Origin: Micropterix aruncella
Taxonomy: Eukaryota; Arthropoda; Insecta; Lepidoptera; Micropterigidae
Length of the DNA: 64,000 nt
Direction: 5' to 3'
Assembly: GCA_944548615.1 (NCBI GenBank)
Contig: OX155961.1
Span: 27,438,414-27,502,413 of the forward strand
The notes beneath the pieces are model-generated. The model saw nothing but the letters and a program-made list of their open reading frames with translations. It did not search any database and was not told where the DNA came from. This document shows positions 1 through 11,299 of the stretch, piece by piece. Numbering within the stretch: position 1 is the stretch's first letter; every line of letters begins with the position of its first letter. The translations under genes and the position numbers were made by a program.

Positions 1-763
1 AAATATATAAAAAGTTTAAAAAAAACGAATATATTTTTTTATAATTTAAAATGGTCACCGAGAAAAAAGTTATATTAATATAAATAATTAAGAAATATAT
101 ACAATAAACAATAAACGTACGACTCTACAACGTACTTAGGACATATCTTATAAATTATTAAAGGTACGGCCTGTCACAACTAACGGCATACCCCAACAGA
201 GGTGCACAGTTGGCGCGCACGGAATAATTCGTCCGATGTCGAACCTTACCACTCTCACAAGTTTTTAAGTCAAGAGCGGCACATCTCGTCTGCTTGGCCC
301 TTTTCTTTTATCTATAATAATGTAGAGTATTATATTGCTCTATATAATCAATATACTCTATATAATCTATTGATTATATAGAGTATTATATTGCTTAACC
401 CTTGGAGTAAATGGGTATTTTCATGGATGCATCTGTCTCTTTTGCAGGATTTTCGGCGACATCGACCTTAAAGTACTATAACTACGAAACTACTACACCA
501 ATCATAAAAAGAACAACTGCACAATGATTGCATTGAAATTTCGAATATAGAATATTGAAATATCATTTTGTAAAACAATTAGATAATTATGAATAAATAT
601 GAGAACGTCAAAGAAGTGAAAAAAACGCGGAACCAGATCTGGTCGTATCATACTCAACGGATAATTGTTTCAGAACCAGATTTGGTCGTATCATACTCAA
701 GGGGTTAATGCCGTATTACGTTTTAGCAGTTAGGATTTTATGCGAAGCGCAACGTGTAAATAA
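1..763. repeat. Dispersed repeat A, copy 1 (carries a MITE)
   Basis: Apart from the inserted MITE (399-704), this stretch matches 6293-6745 with no difference that I could find by eye. Part of it (about 206-300) also matches 5325-5420 less closely, so this is probably a transposable element family rather than a simple local duplication. The left end lies outside the window. It contains a 15-bp inverted repeat with a 4-base loop at 353-386. No coding potential is seen. The class is unknown. Confidence 0.75.
395..708. mobile_element. piggyBac-type MITE, copy 1 (TTAA-flanked)
   Basis: A 306-bp non-coding element (399-704) sits between two TTAA tetranucleotides at 395-398 and 705-708. The ends are CCCTTGGAGT on the left and, read inward on the other strand, CCCCTTGAGT on the right. 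Near the right end a motif of about 24 bp beginning AGTATGATACGACC occurs twice in tandem. TTAA duplication is the hallmark of piggyBac elements. The equivalent place in repeat copy 2 (6687-6690) has a single TTAA and no element. Near-identical copies lie at 18692-19001 and 52894-53198. Confidence 0.85.
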
Positions 764-774
764 TATGTCTCTGT

Positions 775-935
775 TTAATATGTTAACAGTGCTCATCTGT
801 TTAATATGTTACTTTCGTAGGAAACGTTTATCGGCGTAATGTTTTTCTTTTTTTTCTACAATATGTTTATGCACAAATAATACATATTTTATACGCTGTA
901 TGTTTCCCGAAATAAAAATAAATAACGTAAAATAA
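775..935 (+). repeat. LINE 3'-end fragment
   Basis: This 5'-truncated fragment matches 14560-14710. Both contain the words TTACTTTCGTAGGAAACG and GCTGTATGTTTCC and end in a short A-rich AAATAAAATA-type tail. The same GCTGTATGTTT word precedes the tails of Jockey-like copies at 33730-33825 and 45930-45970, which ties the fragment to that LINE group. It is non-coding. Confidence 0.6.
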
Positions 936-1689
936 CCGGCGAATCGCATTTGTAACTCTTTAAGGACTGTGGGACATATGTATGTGTCCCATTAATTCCG
1001 AAATCATTTTAAAAATTATAGAATACGAATAATTTATAAATTATATATTTTACATATTTTTGTGACATTGGTATCATAATAGTAGCAAAAAAAACCATGG
1101 TTTAAAATATACCGTATTTTTCTGAAAATATCGCAAATCGCAAATAGTGATTTTAAATAAATAAATAAAATATTTATGGCTATTTTCCAATTTATTTTTT
1201 TTCTTTTAGTACGTGTTTTAGTACGAGATTTTCGAGGTAAATATTAAAATAATCAAATTTTGGAAAAAGTTTTAACTTTGCAATTTTATGAAGCTCAGGG
1301 AGACTTATGTCCCATCAATTTATACAAAATCTATTGAACCAATTTTCACAAATCTACATATATATTATTTACATCGCCCTTTAACAGTTTTCGGTATCAA
1401 AAAATTCGGTACGCAAAACTTATAGTCCTCGATGAGTTAAATATTTATTTATTTACAAAGTTCAATTACAGATGAAAGACCAGAAGTCTTAATCATATAA
1501 TTTTTCCTTATCATAATTAGGGCAAAAAGGTAAAATTACAGATAGCTGGAAGGAGTAAGCTTACTGCTGTGCAAATCTTCCAAAGTGCTCACATTTTCTT
1601 CGACGTTTTCTTTCAAGCCTCTATTTGAATTGTTATGAGTGTTCTAGTGAATCGAACTTTCCTATTTTTTTACACGACTGTCTAACAAA
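936..1689. other. AT-rich stretch, no gene seen
   Basis: No open reading frame with recognisable similarity and no structured repeat is visible. The region is strongly AT-rich, with several ATTTATTTATTT-like tails that could be decayed retroelement ends. Confidence 0.5.
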
Positions 1690-2165
1690 ATAATTAATAG
1701 TTTTAAAAAAAGCACTAAAAGCACGCTTTTATAAATGCACGTAAAACCACATCATCAGACCTTGAAACCTAATCGTGGTCAAAGTTCATTCCAAGACTTT
1801 TCTAACAAGTCCAAACACAGCTATGATACGATGTTCCATCATGAAGTTCCAGTTCATATCTTCCGACTCCATCATCACATCAGTTCGATAGTACCATATT
1901 ATTGTATTGTCATCAGAACTACATACAGCTGCCAATTTTCATGACGCTACGATCCTTGGAAGATGGTTAAAATAGTTACCTTAGATTCCATTACATAGTT
2001 ACATACAGGTCGACCTAATAAAAGCGTGTTAAAAAAGACTGCAATGTATTCAGGGATTATATATGTATGTTTTCCGTTTCTTATTTCATCATAACTTTTA
2101 AACGCTTAAACCGACTTAGAAGCTTGTGGTATTGTTAGAATTGTTATGTCATCCCGAGTGTCATA
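1690..2165 (+). repeat. Dispersed repeat D, copy 1
   Basis: It shares long blocks with 17640-18000 (minus) and with 35250-35640 plus 37706-37880 (plus, split by a LINE). A distal part recurs at 51555-51665 (minus). Characteristic words are CTTGAAACCTAATCGTGG and CAGGTCGACCTAATAAAAG. The open reading frame at 1735-1944 recurs in every copy but resembles no protein family I know, so I treat it as incidental. Class unknown. Confidence 0.7.
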
Positions 2166-2189
2166 TGGGACCTACGAGCAGACTGGAGG

Positions 2190-2445
2190 ACGGAGAAGTT
2201 CGGCCAATTTTGGTAGATAGGGCGTGAGACTGGCCGCTGGGTGCATTTCCCAGTGCCTCGTGATGAGGCGTTACACTCTCACTGGCATATTAGTAAGACA
2301 TTGGTCACGTAGACAGTGGACTGTGTCGTCCCTAAGTTCGTTCTATGAACTTTATGCTACTGGTGAAAAAATGATCAATATCGTTATATCTTCCTGAGGT
2401 GGCGGGTTCGCCTTGTTAGTTGACAACTCCAAAGTATACGCTTTG
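2190..2445 (+). repeat. GC-rich retroposon, 3' fragment
   Basis: This is a diverged 3' portion of the GC-rich family described at 2632-3169. It keeps the GTGGACTGT...GTCC block, the CTTCCTGAGGTG block and the CGGGTTCGCC block before GTTGACAACTC. The 5' part is missing or unrecognisable. Confidence 0.5.
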
Positions 2446-2631
2446 GTACGGAACCCTAAAAACCACCTTCAAACGAGTCGCCACTGCTTAGTTGTACCAT
2501 TGGTTGTACTGTCACAGAGCGGACGTGAGAGACGCGCGACAGCGGCGACATCTCTCGACGCAGCGGCGACGCCCCAGGGGGTCTGCGGCGCTATGCCCCC
2601 ATCGCGTCGCGGAGCTAGTTGCGAAGCTCAC

Positions 2632-3169
2632 TGCAAAAATCGTTTGGGGGTTAATGGGCCCTTGCTGAGTTGGCAACGGAGACCCATTCTGTTCAGGGTT
2701 GGTCACACTCACGGGTCAACAGCTATCCGACGGCCTCCACGCATGAAGTGTGAGCCTGGGTAGGACTCTGGCCTTATGGTTAGTTTCCCCTGGGAATAAA
2801 CCTTCTGGCGCTCCTGGACGGTCCTGGGTAAACAGCCGGGCAAAGGACGCTGTGGTCCGCGATAGATTCGGTAAACACCGTTTCATCGCTTCGTAAGGGA
2901 GAGGACCGCGCAAGCGACCTCGAACTCGTAACCAATCGAGAGACTGGAGTAATCTGGTCACAATTAGAAGTAAGGGCGTGAGTGTAAGCCCGCCGGGTAA
3001 CACTCCTGGCTATCTCGCGGTTAAGGCGTTGGCCTCTTACGGGCTTGTGGCGTAGCTAGATGGTGGACTGTTTTGTCCTCAAGTCTTCTGCGCTCACTCC
3101 AGGGAGATAAAACGACTAATCGTTAAAACTTCCTGAGGTGACAACCCTAGTTGCAAAAATCGTTTGGGG
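2632..3169 (+). mobile_element. GC-rich retroposon with 18-bp target duplication
   Basis: The element (2650-3151) is flanked by an exact 18-bp direct repeat, TGCAAAAATCGTTTGGGG, at 2632-2649 and 3152-3169. It starts with TTAATGGGCCC and ends with GACAACCCTAGT, without a poly(A) or simple-sequence tail. GC content is well above the surroundings. The open reading frames in it are not conserved in frame between copies, so it appears non-coding. Other copies: 3170-3600, 11634-12214, 38722-39173, 46647-47307, 47935-48372, 48878-49415, 50420-50772 and 58328-58801. Long, variable target duplications indicate target-primed reverse transcription. It could be a SINE-like partner of a LINE that recognises a structured 3' end. 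Confidence 0.7.
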
Positions 3170-3600
3170 AGCTAATGGGCCGTGTTGCAGTTTGGCCACA
3201 AAGACCCATGTGTATAGGGTCGGTAAAACCCACGGCTCAACACCCGTGCGAGCCCGGGTAAGACTTTGGCCTGAGGGCCAGTCTCCCCTAGGAATCGACC
3301 TTCGGACGCCACTGGGCAGTTTGCGCACCGTGCGGCGTCAGCCAATCGATTGTTCATTCCAACTAACAGCCGAGGTAGTCTGGAAACAGAATAGTTTCCT
3401 ATAGATCATGCGTAGTTGTTAACCTTACGGCAACTGCTCTTGAAACGACCATTCGGCTACCCGATTCCGGGTGAAGAGCCGGGCAAAGGATGTCGTGATC
3501 CGCGATAGATTCGGTAGACACCGTATCACCGCTACACAAGGGAGAGGACCGCACGAACGACCTCGATCCTGTAACCAGTCAGAAGGTAGGGGGTACACTG
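3170..3600 (+). repeat. GC-rich retroposon, second unit
   Basis: The sequence starts with GCTAATGGGCC and runs through the family's blocks, but the 3' end is missing. The neighbouring unit inserted exactly at its 5' end, making a head-to-tail pair. It is therefore the older of the two. Confidence 0.6.
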
Positions 3601-3967
3601 ATGCTTAATTCCAAACGGAGATAAAAAAAGGAAAAAAAAATACATAAAAGTCTACCTTAGTACGGGCATTACTCCAGCAAGGTAGATTTTAATCTTATTA
3701 ATCTAGTATTATAAATATGTGTGAAATATTAATAAATAAAATAAATAAATATCGTTTCAAACTGGTAGTCAGGGGCGAGGCTGCCAGCTGGTTACCTTTC
3801 TTATACAAAAATATTACAAAAATCTTTACAATATTTTTTTGTGGTAAAGTCATTTTTTTTTTTTTAATATAGAAGTACATAACTTGAGAACTACTACGAT
3901 CGAACCGGTCATACCAGAAATTTATAACGGTATCTGGTATTTTTTTCTCCCGTGGGGTAAACGCACA

Positions 3968-4200
3968 GACTTAGGGACAAGACAGTCCACCATCTAACTA
4001 CACCATCTAACTAATCCCGAAATCGATTGCGACATGTTAACCATTCTGTCCATAAGAAAGAAACTACTAGATGGATCATAAAAAGAAGAATTGTAGAATG
4101 ATCGCATTGAAATTTGAAATATATAATATTAAAACCTCATTTTGTAAAACAATTAGATAATTATGAATAATTATTAGAAAGTTGGAGAATTGAAAAAAAC
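3968..4200 (+). repeat. Diverged relative of the piggyBac-type MITE
   Basis: The first ~35 bases resemble the 3' end of the GC-rich retroposon on the opposite strand. From about 4060 the sequence aligns with the interior of the TTAA-flanked MITE, including AAAACAATTAGATAATTATG, at much lower identity than the three young copies. Ends are not preserved. Confidence 0.5.
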
Positions 4201-4964
4201 TCACTTAGGTATACAGCGATATCGACGTTTTATCTCAAAATACGGAACCCTATCTGGAAATTATAAACACATTTGTGTACGTTATTACACGCTTTACCAA
4301 ATCTATTAGTTTGTTTTATTTATTTTCATACAAATATACGAAGAGAAGCTACATAATATCTGAAGAGAAGCACAGATCCGAGCAATGGCAGCACTCGACT
4401 AAGTGCCCCCAAAATACAAACAATTATATTAGGGATTCTAGACTGCGAGAAGCATCAATGAATAATCTTACAATACAGAATTTATTCGTTTTTCTCACAC
4501 ATATCTAACAGGGGGTGGTTGCACTGTGATAGGCACATAGTAATTATACCTTGACTATTTTTATTTACAATATAATCACTAAGACATTTTATTTTACTTT
4601 TTGACAACCGTCACATTTTTTTTTGTTATTTTTGACATTAAATTTATTAATTTTATACTAAACAAACTTATTTTATCGGTATTTTAAAGAATTAATTACT
4701 CTGTGTTTTTTATCTGGTAAACTAAATGGTGAGACTCGATTTAATTCTACAATAATTCCTTCTTTATTTTTACGAGTAACCTTTTATGTTTTAATTATTA
4801 ATAGAAGAATTTGATCATTAATGAAGAATTCAATGATATCACGGCCAAATGTAAATGTAATACAACTGTCTATACAACTATGTATTAGTTTTTAGGACAA
4901 TAAATTATTTGATTTGATTTTGGTGTAAATTCAGTTCGTTGAGAGCGCGGTTTGTCGCGCCGCG

Positions 4965-5051
4965 CTCGTGCCCGTTTTGGGACGTTACTGAGCATTGACT
5001 ACAATACTTCGTACCTACCCGATTCGGGACGTTACTGTCTTGAGGGGTTAA
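4965..5051. repeat. piggyBac-like right end with TTAA
   Basis: The sequence ends GTCTTGAGGGGTTAA (TTAA at 5048-5051). Two copies of a GGGACGTTACTG word lie just inside. A related terminus, with the GTAACGTCCC word, ends at TTAA 6020-6023, and the 1.3-kb element at 40486-41812 starts with a similar layout. No clear left end was found, so only the terminus is called. Confidence 0.4.
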
Positions 5052-5163
5052 AAACTCCTATTATCCTGTTTTTTTTGACGGACTGACAGCAAACATTTTA
5101 TTTTTCATATGTTTATCTATTCAGGTTTCAGTGTGTATGTATTTCCATCGATAATCATTTAAA

Positions 5164-5420
5164 AATGAAGTAAGGCTGCCAACAGCGAGCTCTCGGACTA
5201 TCCGCACGGCGTATGTCCGACAGCGACAAGCCGACTCGCCGACATTCTCCGCACGCGGACGCTGTCATCTGTCAAACGGCGTCAAGCGCCGCGGCCAGCG
5301 ACTGACCGACCGTGTCCGCGCGCGCACGGAATAATTCGTCCGATGTCGAACCTTACCACTGTCGCAAGTTTTTCAGCTAAGAGCGGCACATGCCGTATCC
5401 CTGGGGCCCTCTAATTCTGT
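5164..5420. repeat. GC-rich patch ending in a partial repeat A copy
   Basis: 5164-5320 is unusually rich in CG dinucleotides and has no coding signature. From about 5325 it matches repeat A (word GGAATAATTCGTCCGATGTC) with several differences. This third, older copy is the reason repeat A is read as a transposable element. Confidence 0.5.
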
Positions 5421-6292
5421 CCATCTATCTGAGGAATAGTGAAACGAGCATATGTTAAAATAGGCCTACATAGAATGAAAGAGTGTTTGTTGTGAATAAT
5501 ATTGGTGATTCGAAAATATTTCTGCATGTTTCGTAAGGAGCAATGTTTGTTACTATCTACTTTGAAGATAAGCCTTAAACTTTTAGCGTTTTTGATTATT
5601 TAAAAACAATTTTCTGTAAGTGTGACTAAATTAATGAAAAACGGGAACGAAAATTTATTATTTTTTTAATTTTAAAATCACTAAAACTGAAATAACCCGA
5701 AAACCATAAACTATTGTAACGGTTAGCAACATATATAATTTTGCGACCACTATCACATGTGTAACATTTTTCACATTAATTCTGTCTGGCCTCATTAATA
5801 GCATAATTAACAAGAATTCGTAAATGCGTCTTTCGCCTCATCATTTTTTCAAACGTTTCTTTCAATACACAAATGTACTGCCTGTACTATCTTAGGTACC
5901 TCTCTTCCAATACTATCTTAGGTACCTAGGTAAATTTAGTAATAATACCCCTAGAATGTGTAACGTCCCTTCCGGGATGCAAAAGGTACGGCCGAGTTTT
6001 TACTTCACACGTTTAGGGGTTAAAAATATAGCAACATTTATTTATTTATTTATTTATTGTAGGTAATGTATATAATATGCAACAAGCGTAACACAAATCA
6101 TAATTAATGTCTACAATAAAACAGGGATTACAATTTAACTTAAAATTATTAAATCCACAGCAATTTATGTCACGCTTATATGTGATGATAGTCCCATGCC
6201 GCCCAACTAGATAAGAAATTGTTCCAGGGCAGGCATTCTAAACGTAGGCAAAATAAGACCAAATACCATACATGTTTGTTTAAAGCAGAAAC

Positions 6293-6745
6293 AAATATAT
6301 AAAAAGTTTAAAAAAAACGAATATATTTTTTTATAATTTAAAATGGTCACCGAGAAAAAAGTTATATTAATATAAATAATTAAGAAATATATACAATAAA
6401 CAATAAACGTACGACTCTACAACGTACTTAGGACATATCTTATAAATTATTAAAGGTACGGCCTGTCACAACTAACGGCATACCCCAACAGAGGTGCACA
6501 GTTGGCGCGCACGGAATAATTCGTCCGATGTCGAACCTTACCACTCTCACAAGTTTTTAAGTCAAGAGCGGCACATCTCGTCTGCTTGGCCCTTTTCTTT
6601 TATCTATAATAATGTAGAGTATTATATTGCTCTATATAATCAATATACTCTATATAATCTATTGATTATATAGAGTATTATATTGCTTAATGCCGTATTA
6701 CGTTTTAGCAGTTAGGATTTTATGCGAAGCGCAACGTGTAAATAA
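6293..6745. repeat. Dispersed repeat A, copy 2 (empty MITE site)
   Basis: It corresponds base for base, as far as I can see, to 1-398 and 709-763. At 6687-6690 a single TTAA stands where copy 1 has the 306-bp MITE and a duplicated TTAA. This is a natural empty site. The flanks diverge immediately after 6745 and the left flank of copy 1 is not in the window. Confidence 0.75.
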
Positions 6746-7869
6746 CACTCATAGTTCCAAATATTGAATAGTCCTCTTATGTTCAACATGGCAGCGTTCG
6801 TGGTACAACATTATGGCGGCGAATTATAAAAGGCGCTCTAAACACGCCTATACAGTATCCTAACTCGAAATAAATAATAATATATGTTCAGACTATTTTC
6901 GAAATCATAGCTATTATTTATTTAATATTATTAATATAAAGATGTCCATTTTAATTTGGTATAGAGGTTTCAATAAGTGTATTTACAAAATAAAGTTCAA
7001 GATTTGTTAGTATTTTATTTGCTATTTTATTTATATACAGGATGAGTTTCAAAATAGTAACATCCTTGTAGTGAGTGAATTAATATGACGAGGTAAGCAA
7101 TTTTGTTTTTTTTTTGTGGAAAAAACAAGTTTTCAAAAAGAAGTTTTTTTTTGTTCATTATTTTTTTGTCAAATTTGTAAATATTGTCTATTGAAGAAAA
7201 GTTTGAGAAGCGTTGAGCGCGCTGTGCCATCTACCGGTAGGTAAAATTCGCTAATAAATAAAATTACCTACATTTTACCTACAGCTAAAAAGCGCTGATC
7301 ATAGTTTTTATACAAATATATATTTTTTTTAAGTTTCTTAGTTTTTTGAACCCACTTGAAGGATGTCGCTAATTAAAAATTCACCCATTACATTTTTAAT
7401 ATTCCTCTCATTACGGGTACGAAATAAACCAGTTCCCCTTATGCGTTCGATCGACACCGCGCGTTTTTCTGTGGAACCACATTCCTATTTATTTTCTCGC
7501 GGCAATACAGTAAAGTGCCGCCAATAGACAATTGAAATATAGGCAGTAGCCGGAAACAATTTACATGTCCCCTCTTACACGCTGTCGGCGGTGGTGCTGT
7601 CCATTAAGGGTAATGTCTGGTGAGATTGGCGTTGTTATATGTCAAATATGGTGGACCCTCGCCGCACAGTTCCCTCTGCGAGGTCAATGCTTAAGGGATT
7701 CGAAAGGGTCATGCCTAGGAATGTAGATAGGGAGGTACGCAGCGCAGGGACGAATTGGAAAAATAAATTACATTTAATTAAATAAAGTGAAATAAAAGAA
7801 AATCAATACAAAAATAATGAAAAATGTTTACTGGGGATATTTTCGCAAAGTCGCGTCGGGATTTTTGAA
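6746..7869. other. No gene recognised
   Basis: AT-rich intergenic DNA. A moderately GC-richer block at 7560-7740 has no coding signature. There are short inverted words around 7225-7290 built on GGTAGGTAAAAT, possibly a small decayed foldback element. Confidence 0.5.
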
Positions 7870-8177
7870 GGTTGGGAGGCAATTTATTTATATATTTTTG
7901 TGAACTAGTATCGGAAATTAGTACGGGTGAACGAAACAGGACAATACGCTAGAGCGGGGTGTGAGATGATCGGTTGTCACTTTTTAGCATTAAAACTGCC
8001 CGCCAAGGTCAAATCTTACACCGCACGAAATATGCTCGAATTTATTCGGACGAGTATAAGTTCGGCAGGTAGTATTTATCGACGATCGCTCGTTTCATAT
8101 TTCGCTCTAACGTATTGCTCTGTCTCGTTCGCTTGGACTAATTTTAGTTTTAGTTCACAAAGATACGCAATCGGGCC
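7870..8177. mobile_element. Small MITE, copy 1 (GGGCCCGA...GTGAACTAAAA ends)
   Basis: It aligns with 27849-28153. Both keep a right end that reads inward GGGCCCGA then TTTGTGAACTAAAACTAAA, and an interior word TATTGCTCTGTCTCGTTC or a close variant. The left terminus of this copy is eroded. The 97-codon frame inside spans the element and is not conserved in the other copy, so it is incidental. Superfamily uncertain. Confidence 0.55.
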
Positions 8178-8189
8178 CAGTAATTACGA

Positions 8190-9050
8190 ACAAAGAGTCA
8201 CAACAAAAAAGAAACAATAAGCGAAAAACATAGCTCTATTCATATAAAATCGCACTATTGACTAGACGTATTAAAATACGAGTTATTTAATTGTCGAGTG
8301 AGCGGACGCATTTTATTTAATTTTACGCTTTTGTTTATTTACCAAAATGGTTAGTGATTCTCACTTGAGTTTTATTTACTCACATTAAACGCTAAAAATC
8401 AAAATTAAATAGGTAAAGATCGATGTATTATAAAATAATTATTTACTGAAGTAATATAAAATGAATTTAAATAGGCAGAGTAGATACGAATACAGAAAAT
8501 AATATATTCGGAATATCAATACTACATAATCAATCAGAAAAATGAAAATATTTTTTCGTGGTAGTTGGATTTGCAAAGTAGGTCGGAGAAAAAACGATCG
8601 AATGAAAACATTTCTTAAGAACGATACTTTAACGATGAGTGATATTGAGTTCTATAGAAAAGTTGTAAAGCTTGGTAATTCCCACAAAAATGTCAACGAC
8701 AGCATATGTCTAAATTTTATATTTAAATCACAAAAAGTAGTTTTTTTTATTAAAAAAATAATTTAAATCATTAGGTCATGTTTATTGGTCATATTATCAA
8801 CAATTATGAATTCATATCAAAATAAGTAAATTTATCATCTCAATTGTTTAAAACAAACGACTTCTCCCTTTTACTGCATATAATTTCCCTTTTACTGAAT
8901 AAATGGTTAAAGAGATAAGACACTCACAAATAAGACACTCACAAATAACGGTAATATAGTCAAATTGGCATGCAAATTCATACATATACATATATGCAGT
9001 AAAATATAACCCTTCTTTTGGCAGTTAGGAAATAAATCATAGCATTATAA
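8190..9050. other. AT-rich, no gene seen
   Basis: Low-complexity AT-rich sequence. The 74-codon frame at 8542-8766 has no recognisable features and strongly biased AT composition; I do not call it. Confidence 0.5.
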
Positions 9051-9052
9051 AT

Positions 9053-9184
9053 AGGATAGAAAACGAATTTACAGCGTGAAATTTGTAGGACCCGACGTTT
9101 CGGTGACGTTGCAGCCGCCGTCTACCCTAGACAACGGCGGCTGCTATTTATAACGTCAAACAACCGCGATAGTCTTCGATTTTA
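9053..9184. mobile_element. Foldback MITE, copy 1
   Basis: An interior inverted repeat (GCAGCCGCCGTC... with GACAACGGCGGCTGC) is flanked by ACCCGACGTTTCGG and by AACCGCGATAGTCTTCGAT. The same arrangement occurs at 12878-13112 and 52541-52738. The copies are non-coding and differ in length through loss of parts of the palindrome. Confidence 0.65.
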
Positions 9185-9249
9185 TAAATCATAGCACTCA
9201 GTACTAACCGAACATACTCATAATTTCATTAGAAGTAAAAAGTTTTCCG

Positions 9250-10250
9250 CCCAAGGAATGTGGCACGGGTCAGCTAGTATTATTATATATTCGAGAATAT
9301 AAATATGTAAAAAAAGAAACTTATATTATTGTAAGCATTATACATCTTATGTACCTACATTAAAAATGCTGGGTGAAATTTTCATTAAATTCTTTTGTGT
9401 TCATCATCATCATTAATTTTGTTCCATATCAATTATTTGCAACACGACGAAAACGTCAAAGAAAGTGTTGAACAAAAAAAGCATAAAATATATTTTACAT
9501 CAAAAATAAAGATATGAATTTCCGCTACAGTTTTTTTTTATCTACCTATACTAATATTTTAAAGAAGTAAAGTTTGTTAGATTATATTTAGGAGATATTC
9601 TCCGAAACTACCAATCCGATTTCAAAAATTCTTTTACTAATAGAAAGCTACATTATCGACGAGTGCTATAGACTTTATTTGATTGTGATAGATATTGGTT
9701 GTCAATACGAAATCAGGATATTTGTAAATAGTACAAAACAATGTGGGATAAAAACATCGGCCTTAAAGAAATCTATTAAAAAATCCGCAGCAGCATATAA
9801 CAAAGTTTAATAATTAAGCTATAATAACTGCTTTTACATCTTTAAAAAAATAAGAAAAAGAGTTAGGAAATGTTCAGTTGACGACATTATCAATAACATT
9901 TTAACCGTTAGTTGACGATCTTAGCAATAACATCACTAGTGTTAAATGGATATAAAGTTAGCCATAAGCTTTTAGTTATTATATGGTATGGTTAAGGAGA
10001 TATCATGAAATTAGTAACGCGTGCAAGTTCTTTGTAATATTTAGTGGCTGCGCGGCATCGGCTGCCTGAGGCACAAGACGCGTATCCACGTCTATGAGAT
10101 AGGTAGAGTGCATCTGAGAGGAATGTCTTAAATGATTGCACTAAATACCTAAAGGTAGAGTCTCAAAAGGCAAATAAACGTCATCCTACTTAAATTACCA
10201 ACTCGATTTGAAGCTCTACGCTAAGGGGAGCTGCGGGCAACAGCTGGTAT
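9250..10250. repeat. Old dispersed repeat debris
   Basis: The words GGCACGGGTCAGCTAGTA (9272-9289) and GCTGCGGGCAACAGCTGGTA (10231-10250) resemble ends commonly seen in lepidopteran dispersed repeats, possibly Helitron-like, from memory of such genomes. The block near 9590-9670 also has the look of an old interspersed repeat. No boundaries are clear and there is no coding sequence. Confidence 0.3.
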
Positions 10251-10621
10251 TCTATAATTTATTTTAGATTTTTATCACTATTTTGTAATTGCATTAATTT
10301 TTGGTCTAAAATGTACGTTTGAGCAAGATGAACGCACAGCCCCTTGATCAGCTATTAGCCACGGTTTTATTTTTTTAAATGTAAATATAAATATTTTACG
10401 ACAAGGATTTTAATCATTTTGGTTTGTTATTATTTTGGTTTGTTATTATTAATTTTGGTTTATTATTTTGGTCTATTAAAACTGCCTATAGTAAAAAAGA
10501 AGCAGACACGGCAGTTGAGCATACCAGAGCGAAAGAATAGGTTTTGTAAAAAATAATAAATATTCTAAAATGTGCCGAATTCGACCCTGTCGCAAAAGAC
10601 CGCCTCGTCTGTGTGTACTGT

Positions 10622-10906
10622 TCAGAGCGTTCGGGAGCGGATTTGTGAAATGTTGATGTCTTCAGGTTTCCGGAACGTCGCGGCGTCGTGCTCTCGGGCG
10701 TCGCAGCCATAGACGCATTTTCGCCATAAGATTTTCCGCAGATTTGCACCCACCGAACTAACGCTCCGAGGCTTTTGTCTGGGAATTTCGAGCTTTGAAT
10801 AACGTCGCACTCGCTTGAGTGGGGAGATGCGAAGAAACTGGAGACCATTTATTTTTTGATTTGATAAAATAACAACGACGGCAAATACCAAAAACCTCAT
10901 AAACAT
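10622..10906 (-). CDS. Candidate small secreted protein, 94 codons
   Basis: I do not recognise this protein. The frame starts ATG at 10906; a second ATG two codons later is possible. Residues 1-22 look like a signal peptide, with a basic residue then the hydrophobic run FLVFAVVVIL. The mature part is basic, with paired basic residues at 31-32 and 34-35 that could be processing sites, and only two cysteines (64 and 68). The segment is clearly GC-richer than its flanks, which supports a real exon or conserved element. Against it: a longer frame of 120 codons overlaps on the same strand, no splice structure is evident and no homologue comes to mind. It could be the first exon of a longer gene or an accidental frame. 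Confidence 0.25.
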   Translation of the reverse strand: MFMRFLVFAVVVILSNQKINGLQFLRISPLKRVRRYSKLEIPRQKPRSVSSVGANLRKILWRKCVYGCDAREHDAATFRKPEDINISQIRSRTL

Positions 10907-11299
10907 AAGATACTATATGTTTCAATCGCTATCTGCGGCAAAATAACACTAAGAAAAATATTGGATTGTTTCTTACATTACTATTTTGTTATTACGGTGT
11001 TATACAGAATAACGATGCTTGAATCGTAATTTGTTGAATTAAAAGGAATTTAATTGAAACTCCATTATTCAATTATATGTATCAACATTTTCCTTACGGT
11101 TAATACGGAAATAACAGTATACTGGAGTTTCAACGTGATGCATGTGTCCGACTATAACCGTAAGTATCATACTACGTGCTGTCATGTTAAAAGTGAGATC
11201 GCAAGGTCGCGACGTAATGAAATAACGTTATGTTTTAACATTACAGCACGGTAACTACCATCACGCCAGCACCGTTACGCTCCATGTTAATTCATACGT

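Noticed and set aside
2650..3151. Helitron identity for the GC-rich family (3' hairpin, CTAG near the end)
   Set aside because: Helitrons do not make target duplications; five copies here have direct repeats of 12-18 bp.
2413..3404. Frames of 60-116 codons in the GC-rich retroposon copies
   Set aside because: They are not conserved in frame between copies, which carry indels relative to one another.
1..6745. Repeat A copies as the two LTRs of a retrotransposon
   Set aside because: The 5.5 kb between them holds no gag or pol sequence, no primer-binding site was seen, and a third partial copy lies between them.
7927..8220. 97-codon frame as a gene
   Set aside because: It lies inside a MITE and is not kept open in the related copy at 27849-28153.
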